From assembly GCA_030066085.1 (NCBI GenBank), contig JASJCI010000031.1:1-39625 (forward strand): a stretch of 39,625 bases of DNA, in the 5' to 3' direction. Shown in pieces: positions 8,699 through 16,650 of the stretch. The translations under genes and the position numbers were made by a program. This DNA is from Gammaproteobacteria bacterium (GTDB taxonomy: Bacteria > Pseudomonadota > Gammaproteobacteria > GCA-001735895). Each line of letters opens with the position of its first letter. The first letter of the stretch is position 1. The notes beneath the pieces are model-generated. The model was not told the DNA's origin and did not search any database. It saw only the letters and a program-made list of their open reading frames with translations.

Positions 8699-8727
8699 TT
8701 GTCCTCGCCGGGCGAAATGGTTATGCT
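8699..8727 (+). promoter_or_regulatory. Candidate sigma-70 promoter of gabDT
   Basis: TTGTCC (8699-8704), a 17-base spacer, then TATGCT (8722-8727). Both hexamers match consensus at four of six positions and the spacing is ideal. Transcription would start near 8734, right at the palindrome described next, and about 30 bases before gabD. Confidence 0.4.
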
Positions 8728-8735
8728 CTTCGCCC

Positions 8736-8747
8736 TTGTGATCACAA
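8736..8747. promoter_or_regulatory. Operator-like palindrome TTGTGATCACAA upstream of gabD
   Basis: A perfect 12-base palindrome lying over the predicted start of transcription and 16 bases before the gabD start codon. That is a classical repressor position. The half-site TTGTGA resembles both CRP and GntR-type half-sites, but the zero-base spacing argues against ordinary CRP binding. No local repressor gene is obvious. Confidence 0.4.
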
Positions 8748-8763
8748 ACGCGGGAAGACAGTC

Positions 8764-10227
8764 ATGAGTATCCAGCTTTCAGACCAGGGCCTGCTCAAAA
8801 CCCAGGCGTACATCAACGGCCAGTGGGTCGATGCCGACAGCGGCGAGACCGTACCCGTGAACAACCCGGCCACCGGCGAAATTATCGCCGAGGTGGCCAA
8901 GTGCAGCACCGCCGAAACCCGCCGCGCGATCGAGGCCGCCGAGGCAGCGTTCGTCGACTGGCGCCAACGCCCGGCCAAGGAACGCGCCAACCTGCTGCGC
9001 AAGTGGTTCAACCTGATGATGGAGGCGCAGGAAGACCTGGCGCTGATCATGACCCTCGAGCAGGGTAAGCCGCTGGCCGAATCGCGCGGTGAAATCGCCT
9101 ATGGCGCCAACTACATCGAGTGGTTCGCCGAGGAATCCAAGCGCATCTACGGCGACACCATCCCGGCGCCGTCGGGCGACAAGCGCATCGTCTGTATCAA
9201 ACAGCCGGTGGGCGTGGTGGCCTGCATCACGCCGTGGAACTTCCCCAACGCGATGCTGACGCGCAAGATCGCGCCGGCGCTCGCGGCGGGCTGCACCGTG
9301 GTGTGCAAGCCCGCCAACGCCACCCCGCTGTCGGCTTACGCCTTCACCGAGCTGGCCGAGCGCGCCGGCATCCCGCCCGGCGTCATCAACATGGTCACCG
9401 GCCAGACTTCGGCCATCGGTGAGGAACTGACGTCGAACCCGACCGTGCGCAAGCTGACCTTCACCGGCTCGACCCCGGTCGGCAAGCAACTGATGGCGGC
9501 CTGCGCGGCCACGGTCAAGCGCACGTCGATGGAACTCGGCGGTAACGCGCCGTTTATCGTGTTCGACGATGCCGATCTCGACGCCGCGGTGGCCGGTGCG
9601 CTGATCAGCAAGTACCGCAATGCCGGCCAGACCTGCGTCTGCGCCAACCGCATCCTGGTGCAGGAAGGCGTTTACGACGCCTTCGCCGCCAAGCTCGCCG
9701 ACGCGGTCGGCGGCCTCAAGATGGGTCCCGGCACCGAGGACGGCGTCACCGTCGGCCCGCTGATCAACGAGCAGGCGGCCAACGACATGGAAGCCTTCGT
9801 CGCGGACGCGGTTTCCAAGGGTGCGCAGAAAGTCGTCGGCGGCAATCGCTCCGATCTCGGCAGCCACTTCTTCGAGCCCACCGTGCTGACCAACGTCAGC
9901 GGTGAAATGCGCGTATTCCGCGAGGAAATCTTCGGCCCGATCGCGCCGCTGTTCAAGTTCAGCACCGAGGCAGAGGCGATCCAGATGGCCAACGACACCG
10001 AGTTCGGCCTCGCCTGTTATTTCTACGCGCGCGACCTGGGCCGCGTCTGGCGCGTGGCCGAAGGTCTCGAGTACGGCATCGTCGGCATCAACGAAGGCAT
10101 CATTTCCAACGAGATGGCGCCGTTCGGCGGGGTCAAGGAATCCGGCCAGGGGCGCGAAGGTTCCAAGTACGGCCTCGACGACTACGTCGAGATCAAGTAC
10201 ATGCTGATGGGAGGTATCGATCAATGA
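8764..10227 (+). CDS. gabD: Succinate-semialdehyde dehydrogenase, NAD(P)+
   Basis: Oxidises succinate semialdehyde to succinate, the last step of GABA degradation. The 487-residue aldehyde dehydrogenase has VVACITPWNFP with Asn159, cofactor Lys182, FTGSTPVGK (233-241), the general base Glu257 in MELGGNAPF, and the nucleophile Cys291 in NAGQTCVCANR. The second Cys two residues on is typical of redox-sensitive SSADH. Length is standard. The start at 8764 follows GGAAG at six bases. Its stop overlaps the gabT start (ATGA), so the pair is translationally coupled. The paired gabT supports the substrate, though glutarate semialdehyde is a possible alternative. Confidence 0.9.
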   Translation: MSIQLSDQGLLKTQAYINGQWVDADSGETVPVNNPATGEIIAEVAKCSTAETRRAIEAAEAAFVDWRQRPAKERANLLRKWFNLMMEAQEDLALIMTLEQGKPLAESRGEIAYGANYIEWFAEESKRIYGDTIPAPSGDKRIVCIKQPVGVVACITPWNFPNAMLTRKIAPALAAGCTVVCKPANATPLSAYAFTELAERAGIPPGVINMVTGQTSAIGEELTSNPTVRKLTFTGSTPVGKQLMAACAATVKRTSMELGGNAPFIVFDDADLDAAVAGALISKYRNAGQTCVCANRILVQEGVYDAFAAKLADAVGGLKMGPGTEDGVTVGPLINEQAANDMEAFVADAVSKGAQKVVGGNRSDLGSHFFEPTVLTNVSGEMRVFREEIFGPIAPLFKFSTEAEAIQMANDTEFGLACYFYARDLGRVWRVAEGLEYGIVGINEGIISNEMAPFGGVKESGQGREGSKYGLDDYVEIKYMLMGGIDQ

Positions 10228-11549
10228 GCGTTGCAGAACTGTCCAGCAGTCAAACCGAATCGCTGACCAACGCCGACTGGCAGGCGCGCAAGGAAGACGC
10301 GGTTGCGCGCGGCCAGGGCAACATCGCCCCGGTTTACATCGCGCGCGCGCAGGGCTCCGAACTGTGGGATGTCGAGGGTAAACGCTACATCGACTTCGGC
10401 ACCGGCATCGCGGTGGTCTCGGCCGGCCACTGTCACCCGAAAATCACCGCCGCGGTGACCGGGCAGGTGCAGAACTTCAGCCACACCTGCGTCATGGTCA
10501 CGCCCTACGACACGTCGGTACGACTCGCCGAGAAACTCAACGAGCTGGTCCCGGGCCCGTCGAAGAAAAAGTCGATCTTCGTCACCACCGGCGCCGAGGC
10601 GGTCGAAAACGCGGTCAAGATCGCGCGCGCCCATACCGGTCGCCGCGGCGTGGTTGCGTTCAACGGCGGTTTTCACGGCCGCACCATGCTGGCCATGGGG
10701 CTGACCGGCAAGGTTACGCCGTACAAGAACCTGTTCGGCCCGTTCCCGGCCGAGATTTACCACGTCCCGTTTCCGATCGAGTACCACGGCCTGAGCTGGC
10801 AGCATTCGATGCTGGCGCTCGAGGAAATGTTCAAGGTCGACCTCGCGCCATCGGACTGCGCCGCGATCGTGATCGAGCCGGTGCAGGGCGAAGGCGGTTT
10901 TTACCCGGCGCCGGTCGAGTTTCTGCAGGCCCTGCGCAAGCTGTGCGACGACCACGGCATCGTGCTGATCGTCGATGAGATCCAGAGCGGCTTCGCGCGC
11001 ACCGGCAAGTGGTTCTGCCACGAGCGCGCCGGCATCGAGGCCGACCTGGTCACGATCGCCAAGGGCGTCGCCAACGGCTACCCGATCGCCGCGGTGACCG
11101 GCAAGGCGGAGATCATGGACGCGCCGCTGCCCGGTGGACTCGGCGGCACCTATGCCGGTTCGCCGGTGGCCTGCGCCGCGGCGCTGGCGATGATCGAAGT
11201 TATCGAGGAAGAAAACCTGAACGCGGCCGCGCTCCACGTCGCCGAGGTCTTCTCCGCGCACCTGCAGGCGCTGCAGCAAAAGCACCCGCAAATCATCGGC
11301 CAGCTGCGCACCGATCACGGCGCGATGATGGCGATGGAGCTGGTCACCAACGGTGACGCCGCGCAGCCGAATCCGGAGCTGACCAGGGCGCTGGTCGGCA
11401 AGGCCTACGAGAACGGGCTCGCGCTGCTGTCCTGCGGCATGCGCGGCAACGTCATTCGCTTCCTGCCGGCACTCAATATCAGCGACGACCTGGTCAACGA
11501 GGGTTTCGATATTCTTGCCGGCTGTCTCGACGAGTTGGCTGCAGGCTAG
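10224..11549 (+). CDS. gabT: 4-Aminobutyrate aminotransferase
   Basis: Transfers the amino group of GABA to 2-oxoglutarate, giving succinate semialdehyde for GabD. It is a 441-residue class III aminotransferase: TTGAEAVENA (121-130) binds the PLP phosphate, Asp251 in IVDEIQSGFARTG contacts the pyridine nitrogen, Lys280 in TIAKGVANGYP forms the Schiff base, and GGTYAGSPVACAA follows. The start overlaps the gabD stop by four bases. 5-Aminovalerate or another omega-amine is possible as an additional substrate. With a PuuB-like oxidase and an AruI-like decarboxylase nearby, it could drain GABA from polyamine or arginine breakdown. Confidence 0.9.
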   Translation: MSVAELSSSQTESLTNADWQARKEDAVARGQGNIAPVYIARAQGSELWDVEGKRYIDFGTGIAVVSAGHCHPKITAAVTGQVQNFSHTCVMVTPYDTSVRLAEKLNELVPGPSKKKSIFVTTGAEAVENAVKIARAHTGRRGVVAFNGGFHGRTMLAMGLTGKVTPYKNLFGPFPAEIYHVPFPIEYHGLSWQHSMLALEEMFKVDLAPSDCAAIVIEPVQGEGGFYPAPVEFLQALRKLCDDHGIVLIVDEIQSGFARTGKWFCHERAGIEADLVTIAKGVANGYPIAAVTGKAEIMDAPLPGGLGGTYAGSPVACAAALAMIEVIEEENLNAAALHVAEVFSAHLQALQQKHPQIIGQLRTDHGAMMAMELVTNGDAAQPNPELTRALVGKAYENGLALLSCGMRGNVIRFLPALNISDDLVNEGFDILAGCLDELAAG

Positions 11550-11586
11550 GATATCCGGCGGATCCCGCGCCGGCACGGGCGCGATG

Positions 11587-11606
11587 ACGCCAGCTGCAGC
11601 TGGCGT
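11587..11606. repeat. Perfect 20-base palindrome downstream of gabT
   Basis: The half-site ACGCCAGCTG is followed at once by its exact reverse complement. It lies 38 bases after the gabT stop in a 208-base gap. No T-tract follows on either strand, so it is a poor intrinsic terminator; a protein-binding site or a transcript-stabilising hairpin are alternatives. No other clear signal is visible in the gap apart from the GGAG ribosome site of the next gene. Confidence 0.45.
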
Positions 11607-11757
11607 GGGCGATAGACGCGAACGATCCGCTGTTCGGCGGCCAGTCGCGATCGACGCGGCTGTGCCGGCACTATTATCGGCTTGATTAGCCGCATCCCCG
11701 GCCGGATATTCAAAGCCTGAACCAAGTGGTATCCACGAAAACCGGAGCTCGACCGAC

Positions 11758-14211
11758 ATGACCCCAGGGACAGACCTGCCGTCCGAGGCACGGATCGTCG
11801 TCATCGGCGGCGGCATCATCGGCTGCTCGACCGCTTACCACCTGGCGAAGCTGGGCTGCAGCGAAGTGGTCCTGCTGGAAAAACACAGGCTGACCTCGGG
11901 CTCGACCTTTCATGCCGCCGGGCTGGTCGGCCAGTTACGCACCAACGCCAACATCACCCAGCTGCTCGGGTACTCGGTGGAGCTGTACCAGAAGCTCGAG
12001 CAGGAGACCGGGCTCGCGACCGGCTGGAAGATGAATGGCGGACTGCGCCTCGCCTGCAGCCCGGATCGCTGGGTGGAAGTCAGGCGCCAGGCAACCACGG
12101 CACACTCCTTCGGTCTCGAAATGCATTTGCTGACCCCCGCGGAAGCGCGCGAGCTGTGGCCGATCATGGAAATCGACGACCTCGTGGGCGCGGCTTACCT
12201 GCCCACCGACGGCCAGGCCAACCCGTCGGATATCACCCAATCGCTCGCCAGCGGCGCCCGCCGGGATGGCGTAATGATCTGCGAGGAAGTCGAGGTCACC
12301 GGTTTCGAGTTCGACGGCGATAACATCCGCGCGGTAACAACCGACGCCGGGCGCATCAGCTGCGAACGCGTGGTGATCTGCGCCGGCCAGTGGTCGCAGG
12401 AACTCGGCAGGCTGGCCGGAATCAACGTGCCGCTGGTGTCGGTGCAGCACCAGTACCTGGTTACCGAGGCGATCGACGGCGTCGCGCCCGACCTGCCGAC
12501 GCTGCGCGACCCGGATCGCCTGACCTATTTCAAGGAAGATGTCGGCGGCCTGGTGATGGGCGGTTACGAACCCAACCCGATCCCGTGGGCCGAGGACGGA
12601 ATACCGGCGGGCTTCAACTTCACCCTGCTGGACAACAACTGGGATCACTTCGAGCCGCTGATGCAACAGGCGATCGCGCGCGTACCGGCACTGGCCGACG
12701 CCGGCGTGCGGCAGATGTACAACGGCCCGGAAAGCTTTACCCCGGACGGCAATTTTATTCTCGGCGAAGCGCCCGAGCGCAGCGGCGTGTTCGTCGGCGC
12801 CGGGTTCAACGCTTTCGGTATTGCATCGGGTGGCGGCGCCGGCATGGCGCTGGCGGAATGGGTCCATAATGGCGCCCCGCCCTTCGACCTGTGGCCGGTC
12901 GACATCCGGCGCTTCGGTCAACCGCACCGCGATATCGAGTGGGTGCGGCGGCGCACGCTGGAAGCCTATGGCCGGCATTACACGATGGCCTGGCCATTCG
13001 AGGAGAACCGCTCCTGCCGGCCCAGCCGCCGATCACCGTTGTACGAGACCCTGCGGGCACGCGGCGCCTGTTTCGGTGAAAAACTCGGCTGGGAACGGCC
13101 GAACTGGTTTGCCGAGGATCCCGCATCGGCGCGGGACGAATACGGTTTCGGCCGCCAGAACTGGTTCGACGCGGTCGGCCGCGAACACCGGGCGGCGCGC
13201 GAACGCGTCGTGCTGTTCGACCAGACGTCGTTCGCCAAGTATCGCGTCAGCGGACGCGACGCGGAGCGCGCGCTGTCGCGGATCTGCGCCAACCGGGTCC
13301 CGCGCGAAGACGGCGGCGCGGTCTACACCCAGATGCTCAACCCGCAAGGCGGTATCGAGTGCGACCTGACCGTAACCCGGATTGCGGCCGACGAATACTA
13401 CCTCGTAACCGGGACCGGTTTCGCCACCCACGACCTGGACTGGATCCGGCGCCAGCTGCCGCCGGATGGCGACGTTCGCGTCGACGACGTTACCCCGGCC
13501 TGGGCGGTGCTGTCGTTGATGGGGCCGAAATCGCGCGAGGTGCTGCAATCGCTGGTGCGCGACGACCTGTCCGACGACGCGTTCCCGTTCGCGCGCCTGC
13601 GCGAGCTCGCGGTCGCGGGCGCGACCCTGCGCGCGCTGCGCGTCAGCTATGTCGGCGAGCTGGGCTGGGAGCTGCACGTGCCGGTAGAATCGGCCCTGAC
13701 GATATACCAGGCGCTGATGGCTGCCGGGGCCGATCACGGCATCGCCGACGCGGGCTACCGCGCGATCGAATCCCTGCGCCTGGAAAAAGGCTACCGCGCC
13801 TGGGGCGCCGACATCGGGCCGGACCACACGCCGCTGGAAGCCGGGCTCGGCTGGGCGGTCGACCTCAAAAGCGGCAAGGATTTCATCGGCCGCGCAGCCA
13901 TCCTGCAACAGCTCGAACAACCGTTGACCAAGTCGCTGGCCTGCTTTACCCAGCCGGACCCCGAGGTCGTGTTGCTCGGTCGTGAAACCATCTACCGGGA
14001 CGGTGAACGCGTGGGCTGGCTGTCGAGCGCCGGCTGGGGCTACACGGTGGCTGCCAACATCGGCTTCGGCTACGTGCGCAATGCCGGCGGTGTCGACCGG
14101 GCGTATCTCGAGAGCGGTCGTTACGAACTCGAAGTGGCGGGTGAACGCGTCGCCTGCGAATGGCACCCGGGACCGCTATACGATCCCGCGATGCGCAAAA
14201 TGAAATGCTGA
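11758..14211 (+). CDS. Dimethylglycine/sarcosine dehydrogenase-like flavoprotein with GcvT domain
   Basis: An 817-residue enzyme with DMGDH/SARDH architecture: a DAO-type FAD domain (about 12-370), a short central FAO_M-type region, and a GcvT folate-binding domain (about 435-810). VIGGGIIGCSTAYHLAKLG (15-33) is the dinucleotide motif. His52 in SGSTFHAAGL corresponds to the His that carries covalent FAD in DMGDH. Relatives demethylate dimethylglycine or sarcosine and trap the formaldehyde unit on tetrahydrofolate. Length equals mature DMGDH. Creatinase in the same window would supply sarcosine. Dimethylglycine, sarcosine and related N-methyl amino acids cannot be told apart by sequence. GGAG precedes the start. 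Confidence 0.85.
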   Translation: MTPGTDLPSEARIVVIGGGIIGCSTAYHLAKLGCSEVVLLEKHRLTSGSTFHAAGLVGQLRTNANITQLLGYSVELYQKLEQETGLATGWKMNGGLRLACSPDRWVEVRRQATTAHSFGLEMHLLTPAEARELWPIMEIDDLVGAAYLPTDGQANPSDITQSLASGARRDGVMICEEVEVTGFEFDGDNIRAVTTDAGRISCERVVICAGQWSQELGRLAGINVPLVSVQHQYLVTEAIDGVAPDLPTLRDPDRLTYFKEDVGGLVMGGYEPNPIPWAEDGIPAGFNFTLLDNNWDHFEPLMQQAIARVPALADAGVRQMYNGPESFTPDGNFILGEAPERSGVFVGAGFNAFGIASGGGAGMALAEWVHNGAPPFDLWPVDIRRFGQPHRDIEWVRRRTLEAYGRHYTMAWPFEENRSCRPSRRSPLYETLRARGACFGEKLGWERPNWFAEDPASARDEYGFGRQNWFDAVGREHRAARERVVLFDQTSFAKYRVSGRDAERALSRICANRVPREDGGAVYTQMLNPQGGIECDLTVTRIAADEYYLVTGTGFATHDLDWIRRQLPPDGDVRVDDVTPAWAVLSLMGPKSREVLQSLVRDDLSDDAFPFARLRELAVAGATLRALRVSYVGELGWELHVPVESALTIYQALMAAGADHGIADAGYRAIESLRLEKGYRAWGADIGPDHTPLEAGLGWAVDLKSGKDFIGRAAILQQLEQPLTKSLACFTQPDPEVVLLGRETIYRDGERVGWLSSAGWGYTVAANIGFGYVRNAGGVDRAYLESGRYELEVAGERVACEWHPGPLYDPAMRKMKC

Positions 14212-14270
14212 CTCCCAGCTAATGGGGCCAGAGTCAATCGGTCAAACCCATAGCCTCCCCGCGAACCGGG

Positions 14271-15899
14271 TCAGCTCGCGTGGACGACCTGTTCGTCCGC
14301 GACTAGCCAGGGATCGTTTTCGTTGACGATGACCAGGCTGGGCCCCGGGTGCTCCAGCGCGGCGGCCAGGCGCGCGCGGAATTCTGCGGCATTACCAACC
14401 ACCGCGCCCGGACAACCGAAGGCCTCGGCGAGCGCGACGAAATCGGGGGCGCGCGGATTGACGCCGATCTCGCCAATGCCGCGCTTGACCATGCCGTCAC
14501 GAATCATGGCGAAGCTGTGGTTGTGCCAGACGATGACCGGGATCGACAGCTGTTCTTCGACCGCGGTCATCAGTTCGTTGACGGTGAACATCAGGCCACC
14601 GTCGCCGGCGAGCGCCACGACCGCGCGTTCTGGCACGGCGAGCTTGGCGCCGACCGCGCCCGGCATGGCACATCCGAGCGTACCGAAACCGGCCGGGTAG
14701 AACCAGCAGCGCGGATGCTCCATCGGCATGAACTCGGTACCGGTATAAACCAGCATGGCAATGTCGCCCATGATGATCGCGTCTTCGGGCAGGCACTCCC
14801 GCAACAACAATAGCAGCATGACGTGCTGTTGCTGCAACGGCGTATAGGTGTTCACCTGCTCGGTCCTGACAGCCTCGACCTCGGCAGCCGCATTGCGATT
14901 GCGTGCGCGGTAGTCGCGGCGGCGCAGTTCCTGCAGCAGGTCACGACAGGCGCCTCCCGCATCGCCGAGGACCGGGACGCTTGCCGGAAAAGCGTCGTCG
15001 AAACGGTCGGGATCGATGTCGATCCGGACCACCTTCCCATTCACCGGCAGGTCGTAGATGAAGCTGTCCGCTTCGCCGAGCTCGGTGCCGATCGCGAGCA
15101 CGACGTCGGCACGCGACAGGTAGGCCTGCACCGGTGGCGAAATCACGCCGCCGGTCAACGACAGCGGGCTGGAATCGGGCACGACACCCTTGCCGGCGTT
15201 GGATGATACGACCGCCGCGTCGAGCAGCTCGGCCAGCTCGGTTACCACCGGCCCGGCATCCTGCGCGCCGCCACCGACGACCATCAGCGGACGTTCGGCG
15301 TGCTCGATCAGATCCGCGGCGGCGGCGATCGAAGCGGCATCGGCGTGGCTTCGAGGCGGCGGCGTTACCGCCTGCCAGGTAGCGTCGACCGTTACATCGA
15401 GCAGGTCGATCGGAATCGCGATATGAACCGGGCGCGGCCGGCCGGACTTGAACACGGCCCATGCGCGCGCCAGCAGCGCCGGCAGCTCGGCGGGATCGGT
15501 CACCATTACGCTGAACGCGGTGATCGGCGCGGTAATGGCGCACAGGTCGCGGGTCTCGTGCAGGCGTCCCCAGCCCTTGCCGAGCGAGGGCGTATCGTTG
15601 GCGCTGGATATCACCAGCATCGGCACCGAATCGGCGTAGGCCTGGCCGATGCCGGTGGCGGCATTGGTGACACCGGGCCCGGTAATCAGCATGCAGACGC
15701 CCGGCTCGCCGGTTACCCGCGCGTAACCGTCGGCCATGAAGCTGGCGCCCTGCTCGTTGCGTGGCGTGATCGCGCGCAGGCCGCCGCGTTCGATACCGCG
15801 GTAGAGCTCCAGCGTGTGCTCGCCGGGAATGCCGAACACGGTCGACACGCCGTAGGCCCGCAGTAACTCGACCAGCGCCTCGCCACAGGTTTTAGCCAT
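14271..15899 (-). CDS. Thiamine-diphosphate decarboxylase, possibly 5-guanidino-2-oxopentanoate decarboxylase (AruI-like)
   Basis: A 542-residue ThDP enzyme of the acetolactate synthase/benzoylformate decarboxylase superfamily. The catalytic Glu is Glu49 in RNEQGASFMADGYAR; the middle domain is about 190-325; the Mg/ThDP motif begins at GDGGLMFTVNEL and ends in WHNHS. The N-terminal KTCGEALVELLRAYGV and FGIPGEHTLELYRG resemble proteins annotated as 5-guanidino-2-oxopentanoate decarboxylase (AruI, about 559 residues), which acts in the arginine transaminase route to 4-guanidinobutyrate and then GABA. GabDT nearby fits. No AruH transaminase is in the window, so another 2-oxo acid is possible. 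It is convergent with the DMGDH-like gene. Confidence 0.7.
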   Translation of the reverse strand: MAKTCGEALVELLRAYGVSTVFGIPGEHTLELYRGIERGGLRAITPRNEQGASFMADGYARVTGEPGVCMLITGPGVTNAATGIGQAYADSVPMLVISSANDTPSLGKGWGRLHETRDLCAITAPITAFSVMVTDPAELPALLARAWAVFKSGRPRPVHIAIPIDLLDVTVDATWQAVTPPPRSHADAASIAAAADLIEHAERPLMVVGGGAQDAGPVVTELAELLDAAVVSSNAGKGVVPDSSPLSLTGGVISPPVQAYLSRADVVLAIGTELGEADSFIYDLPVNGKVVRIDIDPDRFDDAFPASVPVLGDAGGACRDLLQELRRRDYRARNRNAAAEVEAVRTEQVNTYTPLQQQHVMLLLLLRECLPEDAIIMGDIAMLVYTGTEFMPMEHPRCWFYPAGFGTLGCAMPGAVGAKLAVPERAVVALAGDGGLMFTVNELMTAVEEQLSIPVIVWHNHSFAMIRDGMVKRGIGEIGVNPRAPDFVALAEAFGCPGAVVGNAAEFRARLAAALEHPGPSLVIVNENDPWLVADEQVVHAS

Positions 15900-15985
15900 G
15901 GGAGTCTAGCTGCCAGACCGATGTTTTAGTCACGATCAGAGTACCCGCCCCCGCTTACGCTCAGCTATAAGCGATTTTTTTAAAC

Positions 15986-16080
15986 ACGTCTCCCCGCGGC
16001 TTGGACCCAAAGGGCCTAAAACCGCGGGGTCCATTTTCGCCCCGCCCGCTGGATCCCGCGGACAAGCCGCGGGATGACAT
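15986..16080. repeat. REP/BIME-type double hairpin, copy A
   Basis: Two GC-rich hairpins facing each other. The first has CCCCGCGG (15992-15999) and CCGCGGGG (16022-16029) with an enlarged 22-base loop. The second has ATCCCGCGG (16053-16061), a five-base loop and CCGCGGGAT (16067-16075), followed by GACAT. The inner flanks GTCCA and TGGAT are inverted copies. The same layout occurs at 19885-19970. This resembles repetitive extragenic palindromes spread by REP-associated transposases; none is encoded here. Confidence 0.75.
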
Positions 16081-16110
16081 GCCATTAGCAGCCCGCGGGA
16101 GGCTGACTTC

Positions 16111-16153
16111 AGGCCTGTTTGCCGAGGGGTTCGTTGAGTTCGATGACGTAGCC
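16111..16153 (-). pseudogene. Duplicated 3' end of gloA (remnant)
   Basis: On the minus strand this encodes GYVIELNEPLGKQA and a stop, nearly identical to the GYVIELNEPLGNS end of the intact gloA 113 bases away. The 32 bases 16122-16153 and 16235-16266 match at 31 positions. No preceding coding sequence for the rest of the protein exists. It is a direct repeat left by a duplication, or an att-like scar. The 81 bases between the copies (16154-16234) contain nothing I recognise. Confidence 0.7.
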
Positions 16154-16224
16154 AATACATGAGGATTCGAGTGGGCGGCATGCCGTCACGGAGCTGACGC
16201 CGCTATCGCGGAAAAAGCGCGTGC

Positions 16225-16641
16225 CTACGAGTTCCCGAGGGGTTCATTGAGTTCGATGACGTAGCCGTTCGGATCCTTGAAGAAGGCGATGATACGCGTG
16301 CCGGCGTTCATCGGGCCGGGTTCACGTACAAATTCGACGCCTTCGGACTTGAGGTACTCGGCGGTCTTGTAAACATCCGAGACCTTGAGCGCAAAGTGTC
16401 CCCAGGCGTTGCCCATGTCGTAGGGTTCCTGCTGGTCCCAGTTGTAGGTCATCTCGATGGTGGTGCCGTCGTCCTCGCCCTGGTAGCCGACGAAGGTGTT
16501 GGTGAAGCGGCCCTCGGGGTACTCGTTCTGGCGCAGGATTTTCATGCCGAGAATACGGGTGTAAAAATCCAGCGTCTTGTCCTGGTCGAACACGCGGATC
16601 ATCGTGTGATCGAGACGAAAGTCGGGTTTTTCCTGGCTCAT
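16225..16641 (-). CDS. gloA: Lactoylglutathione lyase (glyoxalase I)
   Basis: Converts the methylglyoxal-glutathione hemithioacetal to S-lactoylglutathione. It is a 138-residue vicinal-oxygen-chelate protein with metal ligands His12 (DHTMIRV), Glu63 (IEMTYNW), His82 (WGHFALKV) and Glu130 (YVIELNEP). The SMIRV/DFYTRILGMKILR and TYNW motifs are GloA hallmarks. The Ni/Co-type length agrees with E. coli GloA (135). It lies nine bases downstream of the Rieske gene on the same strand and probably shares its transcript. The last residues (GNS) differ from those of the duplicated remnant (GKQA), so the 3' end may have been rewritten. Confidence 0.9.
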   Translation of the reverse strand: MSQEKPDFRLDHTMIRVFDQDKTLDFYTRILGMKILRQNEYPEGRFTNTFVGYQGEDDGTTIEMTYNWDQQEPYDMGNAWGHFALKVSDVYKTAEYLKSEGVEFVREPGPMNAGTRIIAFFKDPNGYVIELNEPLGNS

Positions 16642-16650
16642 TGTTAACCT

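Noticed and set aside
8736-8747. CRP site
   Set aside because: The half-sites TGTGA and TCACA touch with no six-base spacer, so it does not fit CRP binding.
10221-11819. 532-codon minus-strand frame
   Set aside because: Exact antisense of gabT, extending into the start of the next gene.
15986-16080. CRISPR repeats or a rho-independent terminator
   Set aside because: There are only two inverted hairpins with no spacer array and no T-tract; the same unit elsewhere in the window shows it is a REP-type element.
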